A stretch of 33,592 nucleotides of DNA from Clostridium sp. UBA4108. Lineage in GTDB: Bacteria > Bacillota > Clostridia > Clostridiales > Clostridiaceae. Both the position numbers and the translations under genes were made by a program. This document shows, piece after piece, positions 1 to 8,011 of this stretch. The notes beneath the pieces were generated by a model, which saw nothing but the letters and a program-made list of their open reading frames with translations, was not told the DNA's origin and did no database searches. Location of the stretch: positions 1 through 33,592 of the forward strand of contig DFXM01000026.1 of assembly GCA_002381695.1 (NCBI GenBank), in the 5' to 3' direction. Each line of letters opens with the position of its first letter. Within the stretch, counting starts at the first letter, position 1.

Positions 1-20
1 GGGTAAGTGGTCGCCAAGTA
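1..20 (+). rRNA. probable 3' end of 5S rRNA (partial)
   Basis: The first 20 bases resemble the conserved last bases of Firmicute 5S rRNA (GGGAGAGTAGGTCG..GCC-type end), and two tRNA genes follow directly, as at the end of an rRNA operon. Only a fragment is visible and the match is imperfect, so this is an inference from context. Confidence 0.35.
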
Positions 21-25
21 AACAT

Positions 26-51
26 TGCCTCCAAGTTAGCGCTTGGAGGCA
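26..51 (+). other. 10-bp hairpin between rRNA end and tRNA-Phe
   Basis: TGCCTCCAAG (26-35) and CTTGGAGGCA (42-51) form a perfect 10-bp stem with a 6-base loop. No T-run follows and tRNAs lie just downstream, so it looks like an rRNA-operon processing stem rather than a terminator. Confidence 0.55.
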
Positions 52-60
52 TGTGTGTAT

Positions 61-136
<76 letters not shown>

Positions 137-142
137 TAGTGT

Positions 143-217
143 GGCGCTATAGCCAAGTGGTAAGGCAAAGGTCTGCAACACCTTTATTCCCCAGTTCAAA
201 TCTGGGTGGCGCCTCCA
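143..217 (+). tRNA. tRNA-Cys (GCA)
   Basis: A 75-nt cloverleaf with acceptor stem GGCGCTA/TGGCGCC, a short D-loop, anticodon GCA at 175-177, discriminator U73 (the hallmark of tRNA-Cys) and an encoded CCA at 215-217. It is the last gene of the rRNA/tRNA operon. Confidence 0.96.
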
Positions 218-220
218 TTT

Positions 221-257
221 AAAACCTTTAGAATATTTAAATTCTAAAGGTTTTTTA
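221..257 (+). terminator. intrinsic terminator of the rRNA/tRNA operon
   Basis: A 14-bp stem (221-234 with 241-254) with a 6-base loop is followed by a T-rich tract. It separates the stable RNA operon from the convergent minus-strand M20-like gene. Confidence 0.9.
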
Positions 258-298
258 TTTTTTTATTTTTTTATGAAGATTTATTATAAAAATATAGA

Positions 299-1465
299 TT
301 ATATATTTTTAGTGCAATTTATCCTATCATTTAGCAGTTTAATACTTTCGTCAAGTAACTCCTTTCGTTCAATAAAGTCAATTGCACTTATGGAAAGAGC
401 TTCAATCCCTTTCCATATATTATTTTTACCAAAATCACTAATAGTACATTCCATAAATTCTAAGGAAGGACAGGAAATAGAACTGTCTTCAACAATTGAA
501 ATAGATGGATATATGGTTGGTGTTGTATGACTGACATTTCCTATTGAAAGTGGATATAAAACATTTTTACTGGAACATAAATTTATTAAGCCGCATTCTT
601 TTAAATTATTAGAGAATATTTTACTTACTACTTCATTATTTATTAACTCCTTACAGGGCAATTCATAAAGTCTTATCGTACACTCTATATCAGCTATTCT
701 CTCTAAACACTTTATATATTCTCTAATATTATTTTCCATAACTTCTCCCAGGGCATAGGTGTTAGATTTAAGCTCAAATTTAATTAGAGCATTTGAGGGA
801 TATTCTCTTGGAGCATTATCACATTTCATAGAAATATGATCTAAATAACAATGATTACAACTTTGTTGAACTAGCTGATTAATAAAATGTATAGTATGGA
901 GACTCATATCTAATGCAGTACTTTTAGCTTTTTCTCCATTAGCGTTTTTATTTTTGAAAGATAATTCCAAAGGTATACATGATTGAGAATCGCCACCCAT
1001 AGAGGTCATATTATCAACGTGAGGAGCAAAGATAACAGAAGTATCCTTAAATACATTTTCATGACTCATAATTATTTCAGAGCCATTTGAGTAATTACCA
1101 GGACAGCCAACTACTATTACAGTACCTCCTATTTTATCTATTACATGGGATAATCCAATTGCAGCACCAATACTAAGTGCTGCATTAGCATTATTTCCAA
1201 AAACATGACCCCGATCATCGCCAGTGCTATATTTACATATGTAGCATACTTGGGGATAACCATTTCCAAACTTTCCATAAAAGGCATTGGTAATATCTAA
1301 AAAATTTTCATCTACTTTAAAGTTATATTTTTTTAGTAGGGATATTAGATAATGTGATGAATTAAATTCTTTAAAGGAGTTTTCCTTAGCATCGTATAAA
1401 AACTTATTGATATTTAAAATTTCATCTTTGATAGTTGATAAAAAGCTGAGTACTTGCTGTTTCAC
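299..1465 (-). CDS. M20-family amidohydrolase/peptidase homologue with degenerate metal site
   Basis: The 388-aa protein has the fold signatures of the M20D amidohydrolase family (AbgB/IAA-amino-acid-hydrolase type). These include an APH motif at about residues 147-149 and the C-terminal GNVSHTTP motif with His313. In active members the first metal motif reads H-x-C-G-H-D; here the corresponding segment (residues 87-92) is HVFGNN, and the PAEE-type glutamate segment reads CPGNYSNGSE. So the Cys, His, Asp and general-base Glu positions appear lost, while the two distal histidines remain. The start is GTG, 7 bases after a GGGGG ribosome site. It is a single gene, convergent with the tRNA operon. 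It may be catalytically inactive or altered; the substrate is unknown. Confidence 0.75.
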   Translation of the reverse strand: MKQQVLSFLSTIKDEILNINKFLYDAKENSFKEFNSSHYLISLLKKYNFKVDENFLDITNAFYGKFGNGYPQVCYICKYSTGDDRGHVFGNNANAALSIGAAIGLSHVIDKIGGTVIVVGCPGNYSNGSEIIMSHENVFKDTSVIFAPHVDNMTSMGGDSQSCIPLELSFKNKNANGEKAKSTALDMSLHTIHFINQLVQQSCNHCYLDHISMKCDNAPREYPSNALIKFELKSNTYALGEVMENNIREYIKCLERIADIECTIRLYELPCKELINNEVVSKIFSNNLKECGLINLCSSKNVLYPLSIGNVSHTTPTIYPSISIVEDSSISCPSLEFMECTISDFGKNNIWKGIEALSISAIDFIERKELLDESIKLLNDRINCTKNI

Positions 1466-1684
1466 TTAAAAGCCCCCTTATGAATATTTTATATATAATT
1501 AGTATAACCAATAGAATTATATTTATAGAGGTAATGATTTGTTGCATATAGTAGAAATACTGAGAATTATAAAGTGAAATATTTTTTTTGGACAAATTTA
1601 GAAAAGGCATCAAGCTGAATAATATATAATGTAGGGGGCTATAATTAAAAGAATCTTATTATCGAAAGTTAAGGGGGATAAAAT

Positions 1685-1894
1685 ATGAGTAAATGTTGTA
1701 TAATATGCAGAAAGCCTCTAGAAAGTGGTATAATTCTTTATGGAAAAGGAATTTGCCCAAGTTGTGAACAAAGATTATTAGAAACAAGTATAGACACAGA
1801 TTTTTATGAGTTCTATAAAAATTCTATAAAGAAAAATTTATCTCAACTTGTAATTAGAGGAGTGGATAAGGAGTGTCAAAACTACCAATTGTAG
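1685..1894 (+). CDS. csfB: Gin/CsfB anti-sigma factor (inhibitor of sigma-G)
   Basis: A 69-aa protein with two CxxC pairs (CCIIC near residues 4-8, CPSC near 24-27) and the motif GIxLYxKxICxxCE, which matches Bacillus CsfB/Gin, a zinc-binding dimer. In Bacillus it is made under sigma-F and blocks sigma-G (and sigma-E) to keep compartment-specific sporulation gene expression apart. Its place just after an rRNA operon and before the YaaO-type decarboxylase is the same as in Bacillus. The start ATG has a GGGGG ribosome site about 8 bases upstream. Its last 22 bases overlap the next gene, so the two are probably translationally coupled. Confidence 0.88.
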   Translation: MSKCCIICRKPLESGIILYGKGICPSCEQRLLETSIDTDFYEFYKNSIKKNLSQLVIRGVDKECQNYQL

Positions 1895-3297
1895 AAGCTT
1901 TGCTTAAATATTCTAAAGAAAGCAATTCATATTTCGCGACGCCAGGTCACAAGATGGGAAGAGCTTTTTATAATATTAAAGAAGGCAAAGAGATACTAGA
2001 TAACTTCATCGATTTGGATATAACAGAAGTAGATGGAGTAGATAATCTCCATAATCCAAGTGGAGTAATTCAAGAAGCGCAAGAATATTTGAGTGATTAT
2101 TATAGCAGTGAAAAATCTTATTTTTTAGTTAATGGAAGTACTTCAGGAAATCTAGCCATGATATTTGCTAGCTTTGATGAAGGTGATAAAATTATTGTAG
2201 AGAGAAACTGTCATAGATCAGTATACAATGGAATTATACTTAGAAAATTAAGACCTATTTATATAAAAAATAGGATAAGTGATAAGTTTAATACAAGTTT
2301 ATCTATAGATGAAGATTATTTATTTAATCTAATTGAAGAGAATAAGGATGCTAAAGGTATAATAATCACTTATCCTAATTACTATGGTATATGCTGTGAT
2401 TTAAAAAAAATAGTTTTAAAGGCTAAAGAGCACAATATGAAGGTTTTAGTAGATTGTGCTCATGGGGCTCATTTTGGGGTTATAGAAGAATTGCCCGAAA
2501 ATCCTATGAAGCTAGGTGTAGATATGGCAGTGCAGAGTGCTCATAAAACTTTACCGAGCTTAACTCAAACTGCATATCTTCACATAGGTAATAAAGATGA
2601 TATAGATAAAGCTAATTTTTATGTTAGTATGTTTTTAAGTACAAGTCCATCATATCTATTTTTAGCAACTATGGATTTCAGTAGATATTTTATGGAGAAA
2701 TATGGACAGAGATATTACACTGAATTATTAGCATTATGCCAAGAATTTAAACAGAAAATAAATAGGCTAGGAGTATATCATATTATAGGAGAGAAAGATC
2801 TGATAGATGAAAATATTTATGATATAGATAAAACTAGATATGTAATTAATCTACCTAAAGGCTTTAGTGGACATAAACTTCTAAGTTATTTAAAGGAGGA
2901 AAGTATTCAATGTGAAATGAGTGATGAAAGAAATGTAGTGTTGATATTTTCCCCTGGAAATTCTAGAAGCGATTTTGAATTACTATATAAAGCTTTAGAA
3001 AAATGTGATATAAATAAATTAAAAGCGAAAATAGTTAAAGTCATAGAATCTAATATACCGCAAATGAAAATGATGCCTTATGAAGTAATAGATAGGAAAA
3101 AGAAAAAAGTGAAAATAATTCAGGGAGTTAATGAAATATGTGGACATGCAATAGTTCCTTATCCTCCAGGGATACCGTTAGTTATGCCAGGGGAGTTTAT
3201 AACTAAAGAAATTACTGATATAATACAATATTATATAGATATTAATGTAACTCTTTTGGGAGTAGAGGATAATGAACTAACCATAGTTAAAGAATAA
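1873..3297 (+). CDS. Orn/Lys/Arg decarboxylase family PLP enzyme (YaaO type)
   Basis: A 474-aa fold-type-I PLP enzyme of the Orn/Lys/Arg decarboxylase class. It shows an N-terminal ATPGHK motif, FLVNGSTSGN (cofactor phosphate binding), VDCAHGAHFG (the Asp/His that contact the PLP ring) and SAHKTLPSLTQ, whose Lys forms the Schiff base. The C-terminal domain carries the PYPPGIPLVMPGE motif typical of this family. The GTG start overlaps the Gin gene by 22 bases; AGAGGAG about 10 bases upstream is the likely ribosome site. Family members decarboxylate lysine or arginine, but the exact substrate of the origin-proximal YaaO subgroup is not settled, so no gene symbol is given. Confidence 0.88.
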   Translation: MSKLPIVEALLKYSKESNSYFATPGHKMGRAFYNIKEGKEILDNFIDLDITEVDGVDNLHNPSGVIQEAQEYLSDYYSSEKSYFLVNGSTSGNLAMIFASFDEGDKIIVERNCHRSVYNGIILRKLRPIYIKNRISDKFNTSLSIDEDYLFNLIEENKDAKGIIITYPNYYGICCDLKKIVLKAKEHNMKVLVDCAHGAHFGVIEELPENPMKLGVDMAVQSAHKTLPSLTQTAYLHIGNKDDIDKANFYVSMFLSTSPSYLFLATMDFSRYFMEKYGQRYYTELLALCQEFKQKINRLGVYHIIGEKDLIDENIYDIDKTRYVINLPKGFSGHKLLSYLKEESIQCEMSDERNVVLIFSPGNSRSDFELLYKALEKCDINKLKAKIVKVIESNIPQMKMMPYEVIDRKKKKVKIIQGVNEICGHAIVPYPPGIPLVMPGEFITKEITDIIQYYIDINVTLLGVEDNELTIVKE

Positions 3298-3314
3298 GAT
3301 TTGGAGGAAAGACC

Positions 3315-3938
3315 ATGGATAAAGGATTATTAATAGCATTAGAGGGGCCGGATGGGAGTGGAAAAACTACTCAAATGGAGCTTTTAGAAAAATATTTTAT
3401 GAATAGACAAATAGAAGTTATAAGAACTAGAGAGCCAGGTGGTACTCCAATAAGTGAAAAAATAAGAAATATTATTTTAGATAATAAAAATAGTGAGATG
3501 GATGATATGTGTGAAGCATTACTTTATGCAGCATCGAGAGCTCAATTAACTAATGAGGTAATAAAGCCTGCTATAAGTAGTGGAAAAGTAGTATTATGTG
3601 ATAGATTTGTTTATTCTTCTATGGTATATCAGGGCATTGGACGTAATTTGGGTATAGATATTATAAAGGGTATAAATGATGCTGCACTTAGAGGATTAGA
3701 AGCTGATTTAGTGTTTATGATACAAATACCTTATGAAAAAGGAATAGAAAGAAAGATGAAGGAAAGGGAATTAGATAGGCTAGAAAATGTGGGATTAAAT
3801 TTTCATAAAAAAGTTTATGAAGGTTATTCAAATATTAGTAAATTGTGTGATAAAATTATATTAATAGATGGTAATAATTCTATTGAAGAAGTTCACAGAC
3901 AAATCATTTCCCATATTGAAAATAAAATAGGGATATAA
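3315..3938 (+). CDS. tmk: thymidylate kinase
   Basis: A 207-aa dTMP kinase that phosphorylates dTMP to dTDP for DNA synthesis. Visible motifs are the P-loop GPDGSGKTTQ (residues about 11-20), the DR(E/Y)-type TREPGGTPISEKIR segment that binds the nucleotide, DRFVYSSMVYQG, and a lid region rich in Arg/Lys (ERKMKERELDRLE). Length is normal. TTGGAGG is the ribosome site and the gene starts 17 bases after the decarboxylase stop. The order decarboxylase-tmk-darA-holB is the same as in Bacillus subtilis. Confidence 0.97.
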   Translation: MDKGLLIALEGPDGSGKTTQMELLEKYFMNRQIEVIRTREPGGTPISEKIRNIILDNKNSEMDDMCEALLYAASRAQLTNEVIKPAISSGKVVLCDRFVYSSMVYQGIGRNLGIDIIKGINDAALRGLEADLVFMIQIPYEKGIERKMKERELDRLENVGLNFHKKVYEGYSNISKLCDKIILIDGNNSIEEVHRQIISHIENKIGI

Positions 3939-3959
3939 TAAGAATAGGGAGGGATTGTT

Positions 3960-4289
3960 ATGAAATTAATAATGGCAATAGTACAAGACGATGATGCAAT
4001 AGACCTAGTTGATGTATTAACGGATAATGGATTTAGAGTTACTAAACTCGCTACTACAGGGGGATTTCTAAAAGCAGGAAATACTACATTAATGATAGGG
4101 GTAGAAAAGGAAAAAGTACAGAAAGTATTAGATCATATAGAGGAAATTTGTAAGGTAAGAAAACAGCTAGTATCGTCACCATCACCAGTTGCAGGTTCAA
4201 CAGGAGTTTATGTGCCCTATCCAGTAGAGGTAAATATAGGTGGAGCTACTGTATTTGTGGTTGATGTAGATAATTTCTTAAGATTCTAA
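3960..4289 (+). CDS. darA: cyclic-di-AMP receptor, PII-like (DarA/PstA/YaaQ)
   Basis: A 109-aa PII-like protein. The sequence starts MKLIMAIVQDDDA and carries the signature TTGGFLKAGNTTLMIGV, which in characterised DarA/PstA proteins forms the cyclic-di-AMP pocket at the trimer interface. The T-loop-like segment is short, and the C-terminus ends in VDVDNFLRF as in the family. It likely senses the second messenger c-di-AMP; its downstream partner is unknown. It sits 21 bases after tmk. A long inverted repeat (4324-4360) separates it from holB. Confidence 0.93.
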   Translation: MKLIMAIVQDDDAIDLVDVLTDNGFRVTKLATTGGFLKAGNTTLMIGVEKEKVQKVLDHIEEICKVRKQLVSSPSPVAGSTGVYVPYPVEVNIGGATVFVVDVDNFLRF

Positions 4290-4323
4290 TCATTAAAGAG
4301 TTATAATATATCAATAAATTATC

Positions 4324-4360
4324 AATAATGTACAATAAGGGAATCTTATTGTACATTATT
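4324..4360 (+). terminator. 16-bp inverted repeat between darA and holB
   Basis: AATAATGTACAATAAG (4324-4339) pairs perfectly with 4345-4360 around a 5-base loop (GGAAT). It is AT-rich and followed by an AT-rich tract, not a clean T-run, so it may be a partial terminator, an attenuator or an mRNA processing stem. The holB ribosome site (AGGAGG) starts 11 bases after it. Confidence 0.55.
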
Positions 4361-4380
4361 TATTATATATAGGAGGAGTT

Positions 4381-5340
4381 ATGAATATTATTGGACATGA
4401 TAAAGTAAAGAGTGATATATTAAAAGCAATTGAGAATAATAGCTTTTCACATGCACATATATTTGCAGGAGAAAAAGGTATAGGAAAAAGCAAATTGGCC
4501 AACTTCATAGCTCTAAGACTATTAGGTATTGAAGAGGTAAAAAGTCATGTAGATATAATAGAATGGAAATTAGAAAAAGGAAAAAATTCCATAGGTGTAA
4601 AAGCAATAAGGGATATTATAGAAGAAGCAAATAAAAAGCCCTATGAGGGGGATAAAAAGGTAATAATAATACATAATACTGATAAGATTACATTTCAGGG
4701 GCAGAACGCATTTCTAAAGACTATAGAAGAGCCACCGGCAAATGTATATATGCTTTTACTATGTGAGGGATTAGAGGATGTGCTAGACACCATCAAATCT
4801 AGATGTCAAATTCATAAACTTAAACCTCTAAAAAAAGAAGAAGTGAAAACTATTATCAAACATAAATATCAAGGTGTTGAAGAGATGAAAATAGAAGCTG
4901 CTTGTGAGTTTTCAGAGGGAATTCCAGGAAAAGCAGAGATGTTTATTGAGAGCGAAGATTTTAACATAATAAGGGATAAAATTTTGGGAATATTATTAAA
5001 TATTAGTAAGGGATCGGATGAAGAATGGATTGAAAATGAAGATTTCTTTGAATCATATTCTAAACAATGGGAGGAAATAATAAATTTGTTTATAAATATA
5101 CTTAGAGATATAATTATATACAAAGAGGTTGGAGAGGAAGAACTAATCATTAATATAGATAAAATAAGAGAAGTCAAAGATTTGGCCAATGTATTTTCAG
5201 CAAACAAATTAAATGATATTATAAATATAATAGATGGTACAAGAACAATGTTAAAAAACAATGTTAATTTAGCATTATCCTTTTCTTCAATGCTTTTAAA
5301 CATACAGGAGGTTTATAATGGTAACAGTTATAGGAGTTAG
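4381..5340 (+). CDS. holB: DNA polymerase III delta' subunit (clamp-loader)
   Basis: A 319-aa AAA+ clamp-loader subunit. It shows a Walker A-like GEKGIGKSK (about residues 30-38), the FLKTIEEPP motif following Walker B, and the sensor/arginine-finger SRC motif in TIKSRCQIHKL. Together with DnaX and HolA it loads the beta sliding clamp. The segment after the P-loop helix runs directly into VDIIEW, without the four-cysteine zinc module that many delta' subunits carry there. The ribosome site is AGGAGG. The 3' end overlaps ricT by 23 bases, suggesting coupled translation. Confidence 0.92.
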   Translation: MNIIGHDKVKSDILKAIENNSFSHAHIFAGEKGIGKSKLANFIALRLLGIEEVKSHVDIIEWKLEKGKNSIGVKAIRDIIEEANKKPYEGDKKVIIIHNTDKITFQGQNAFLKTIEEPPANVYMLLLCEGLEDVLDTIKSRCQIHKLKPLKKEEVKTIIKHKYQGVEEMKIEAACEFSEGIPGKAEMFIESEDFNIIRDKILGILLNISKGSDEEWIENEDFFESYSKQWEEIINLFINILRDIIIYKEVGEEELIINIDKIREVKDLANVFSANKLNDIINIIDGTRTMLKNNVNLALSFSSMLLNIQEVYNGNSYRS

Positions 5341-6226
5341 ATTTAAAAAGGCCGGAAAAATATATTATTTTAGTCCTATGGATTTAGATATAAAGAAAGG
5401 TGATTTCGTAGTCGTTGAGACTGCAAGAGGAGTAGAGTTTGGTGAGTGTGTTACAGGGAAAAAAAATATTGGAGAAGATGAAATAGTAGCACCGTTAAAA
5501 AATGTAATAAGAATAGCTACAGATGAAGATAAGGAAGCTAATGCATTAAATAAAGAAAAAGAAAAGGAAGCATTGAGTGTATGCTTAGAGAAAATAGAGA
5601 AACATCAGTTAAATATGAAGCTTATAGATGTAGAGTATACATTTGATAATAATAAGGTTATATTCTATTTCACCGCAGATGGAAGAGTTGATTTTAGAGA
5701 GCTAGTAAAAGACTTAGCAGCGGTATTTAGAACTAGGATAGAGTTAAGACAAATTGGTGTAAGAGATGAAGCCAAGATGACGGGTGGGTTAGGTCCTTGT
5801 GGAAGAAGCCTATGCTGTTCTACATTTTTAGGAGAATTTGCGCCAGTGTCAATAAAAATGGCAAAAGAACAAAACCTATCTTTGAATCCAACAAAGATAT
5901 CAGGAATATGCGGAAGACTTATGTGTTGCTTAAACTATGAACAAGAAACCTATGAAGAGATAAGAAAACGCTTACCTAAAGTGGGATCGATAGTAGATAC
6001 ACCTTATGGAAAAGGAGAAGTAGTATCTAATAGTGTGGTGAAAGAGAGTGTTAAAGTTAAAGTAAAAATTAAAGATGGAGAAGATGATATTAAAGTTGTA
6101 AAGATAGAGGAGACAACATTGATTTCAGGAAGTTATGAAGACATTATAAGTGATGTAGATATTAAAGAATTAGAGAATCATATTGAGGATGCAGATTTAA
6201 TTAAAGAGTTATTTAAAGAAATTTAG
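5318..6226 (+). CDS. ricT: RicT/YaaT, PSP1-domain regulatory iron-sulfur protein
   Basis: A 302-aa PSP1-domain protein. The centre contains the cysteine cluster GPCGRSLCCSTFL followed by CGRLMCCLNYE, the conserved residues that in Bacillus RicT (YaaT) help bind [4Fe-4S] clusters in the RicAFT complex. That complex affects RNase Y cleavage, competence and sporulation. The N-terminal beta-strand opening VGVRFKKAGKIYYF is typical. It overlaps holB by 23 bases and has its own AGGAGG site. RicA and RicF genes are not in this window. Confidence 0.93.
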   Translation: MVTVIGVRFKKAGKIYYFSPMDLDIKKGDFVVVETARGVEFGECVTGKKNIGEDEIVAPLKNVIRIATDEDKEANALNKEKEKEALSVCLEKIEKHQLNMKLIDVEYTFDNNKVIFYFTADGRVDFRELVKDLAAVFRTRIELRQIGVRDEAKMTGGLGPCGRSLCCSTFLGEFAPVSIKMAKEQNLSLNPTKISGICGRLMCCLNYEQETYEEIRKRLPKVGSIVDTPYGKGEVVSNSVVKESVKVKVKIKDGEDDIKVVKIEETTLISGSYEDIISDVDIKELENHIEDADLIKELFKEI

Positions 6227-6235
6227 GAGGGGAAG

Positions 6236-6439
6236 ATGAAGACGGTAATTAAGGTTTGTGACATGATAACTTCTAAAGATGTTAATAACATAAGAAGTGC
6301 AATTTCTAATAATGAGGGAGTTATCGCTTGTGGAATACATCCTGAAAAAAAAGAGGTAGAGATAGTATTTGATGATTATTTTATAACTATCGAAGATTTA
6401 ATAACTTCTATTGAAGATGTTGGATATACTGTTATATAG
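6236..6439 (+). CDS. HMA-like small protein lacking the CxxC metal motif
   Basis: A 67-aa protein with the beta-alpha-beta-beta-alpha-beta pattern and spacing of heavy-metal-associated (CopZ-like) domains: an opening strand KTVIKVCDM, a central GVIACGIHPEKKEVEIVFDD, and the ending EDVGYTVI. The usual GMxCxxC loop is replaced by VCDMITSKDV, so the second metal cysteine is absent. It lies 10 bases after ricT with a strong AGGAGGGG site that overlaps the ricT stop, so it is the last gene of this operon. Metal binding is doubtful; a protein-interaction role is possible. Confidence 0.7.
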   Translation: MKTVIKVCDMITSKDVNNIRSAISNNEGVIACGIHPEKKEVEIVFDDYFITIEDLITSIEDVGYTVI

Positions 6440-6470
6440 CAATAACTATATATTAAACAAATAATTAAGG

Positions 6471-6505
6471 TAAGACTGCAGTAATATGCAGTCTTATATA
6501 TATTT
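6471..6505 (+). terminator. putative terminator of the csfB-ricT operon
   Basis: TAAGACTGCA (6471-6480) pairs with TGCAGTCTTA (6487-6496) around a 6-base loop. The following tract is TA-rich rather than pure T, so termination may be weak. Confidence 0.6.
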
Positions 6506-6610
6506 ATATAAGAATAAATTAAGCATTTTGGAAATAATTCAATAATATATGTATAAATTTCATAAAAATGTTAAGTATTAAGATGTAAATATTAACAAAG
6601 AGGTGTTTTT

Positions 6611-7243
6611 ATGAAATTAAAAAAACAAATAGCTATTATTGTTACATGTGCAGTGGTGCTTACAGGAATATTTTTTACTATAAGTTATATTGGTGGTAAT
6701 AATAAAACATCTAACTCTAAAAATAGTAACATAACTACTGAACAAAACAAAGATAATAGCAGTGAAACTACAAAAAATAGTGATAATTTGAAACAAGATT
6801 CTAATTCGGAACAAACTTCAAATGATAAAGAAATTAAGTTTTCAAAAGAGGATGTAAAAGAAGGGTACTATGTAATAAAGAAAGATGACACTTTATATAG
6901 TATAGCTAGAGCTTATATGCCAAACCATGATACAAAGGATGTTGTAAAAAGCATTTTAGATAACAATTCTATGACAGAAAAAGACCCGATAGTAGAAGGT
7001 AAAAAATTAGTAATACCTTATGAAATAGCTTTAGAGGAAATAGAAGTTAATAGTAGTAAAATTGGTCATGATGAGCATACAAAATATACTATTAAAGCTG
7101 GAGATACACTATATAAAATAGCCAAAGAAAATTTACCTAAAGCAGACTTAACTGAAGCTATAAAAGAATTGAAAGCTCATAATAATATTACTGATGAAAA
7201 TTCAATAAAGGCATCAGACGTTATTTGTATTCCAATTAAATAG
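6611..7243 (+). CDS. membrane-anchored double LysM protein
   Basis: A 210-aa protein. Residues about 7-28 are a hydrophobic signal anchor after a Lys-rich start. A Ser/Asn/Thr/Lys-rich linker follows (about 30-75), then two LysM modules. The first runs from YYVIKKDDTLYSIA to KLVIPY, the second from YTIKAGDTLYKIA to DVICIPI. LysM domains bind the GlcNAc of peptidoglycan. No catalytic domain is present, so it is likely a cell-wall-binding or spore-envelope scaffold. It is a single gene (SD AGAGGTG) with its own upstream region and a shared downstream terminator. Confidence 0.85.
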   Translation: MKLKKQIAIIVTCAVVLTGIFFTISYIGGNNKTSNSKNSNITTEQNKDNSSETTKNSDNLKQDSNSEQTSNDKEIKFSKEDVKEGYYVIKKDDTLYSIARAYMPNHDTKDVVKSILDNNSMTEKDPIVEGKKLVIPYEIALEEIEVNSSKIGHDEHTKYTIKAGDTLYKIAKENLPKADLTEAIKELKAHNNITDENSIKASDVICIPIK

Positions 7244-7250
7244 TAGTAAA

Positions 7251-7292
7251 AAATATAACCTTATAATGAATGTTTATTATAAGGTTATATTT
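7251..7292. terminator. bidirectional terminator between LysM and PIN genes
   Basis: A 17-bp perfect stem (7251-7267 with 7276-7292) with an 8-base loop is flanked by A-rich sequence on the left and T-rich on the right. It serves convergent genes, and the 3' end of the PIN gene (stop at 7285-7287) lies inside the right arm. Confidence 0.85.
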
Positions 7293-7944
7293 TCAATATA
7301 TTTATTGGACTAATTTCGGCATATATGAAATCATTATCCAAAGTTAATAAATATTCTATATCATGTTGTTCACATACCGCTAAATGAGTAGAGTCATTTA
7401 TAGATAACAAGCTATTGGACATAATTTCTTTAGTTTTAGTCATTGAACCCTTTGTAATTTCTACATAATTAAAATTAACTGTTGTTTCCAACTGATTATG
7501 CATTTTTACTGCAGTTTTGTAATAGATACTAAGAAGTTCTCTTTTAGACATGCTTTTAGAAATATTATCAAAATATTTCTTATATGGAATTTCTCTAAGT
7601 CTATCAATTTTTTTTTCCCTTATAATTTTTTTATCATATTTATTAAAGGAATTTAAAATTTCTCTTATTTTAGTTTCAGTATTAAATGGTTTTGATTTTA
7701 ATACCTTATGCTGCATATCTAACATAAAAATTTTGTACATAATTTGATTAAGCACTTCGGCCGAAATTATATTGGTGATTAATAGTTCACATTTATTAGT
7801 TATTAATTTTTTAAATATTTCAATACATTCGCTGTGTTTTATGTCATCATCGTAAACTAAGCTCAACAAAAAAGAAGCATCGAGAAGGATTCGTGTGCTA
7901 TCATCAAATTTTATTGAAGAAAAAGGGTATAGTATTATTTTCAT
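7285..7944 (-). CDS. PIN-domain protein (putative ribonuclease)
   Basis: A 219-aa protein with the layout of a PIN domain. The first acidic residue is in ILLDASFLLSL (about residue 22), a second in NIISAEVLNQ, and the distal pair in SINDSTHLAVCEQHDIEYLLTLDNDF. These are the residues that coordinate Mg2+ in PIN ribonucleases. It is longer than toxin-type VapC (about 130 aa) because of a charged insert rich in Lys/Arg (about residues 75-150). No antitoxin-like small gene lies beside it, so a toxin-antitoxin role is not supported. The ribosome site is AAAGGAG. The target RNA is unknown. Confidence 0.7.
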   Translation of the reverse strand: MKIILYPFSSIKFDDSTRILLDASFLLSLVYDDDIKHSECIEIFKKLITNKCELLITNIISAEVLNQIMYKIFMLDMQHKVLKSKPFNTETKIREILNSFNKYDKKIIREKKIDRLREIPYKKYFDNISKSMSKRELLSIYYKTAVKMHNQLETTVNFNYVEITKGSMTKTKEIMSNSLLSINDSTHLAVCEQHDIEYLLTLDNDFIYAEISPINILKI

Positions 7945-8011
7945 AAATGCTCCTTTCTAGTAACAATATATTTAATTTTATTACTAAAATTGAATACTTA
8001 TTACAGATTTT

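Noticed and set aside
1422..1613. 63-aa minus-strand ORF upstream of the M20-like gene
   Set aside because: It overlaps the start of the M20-like gene in another frame, has no ribosome site and no family likeness.
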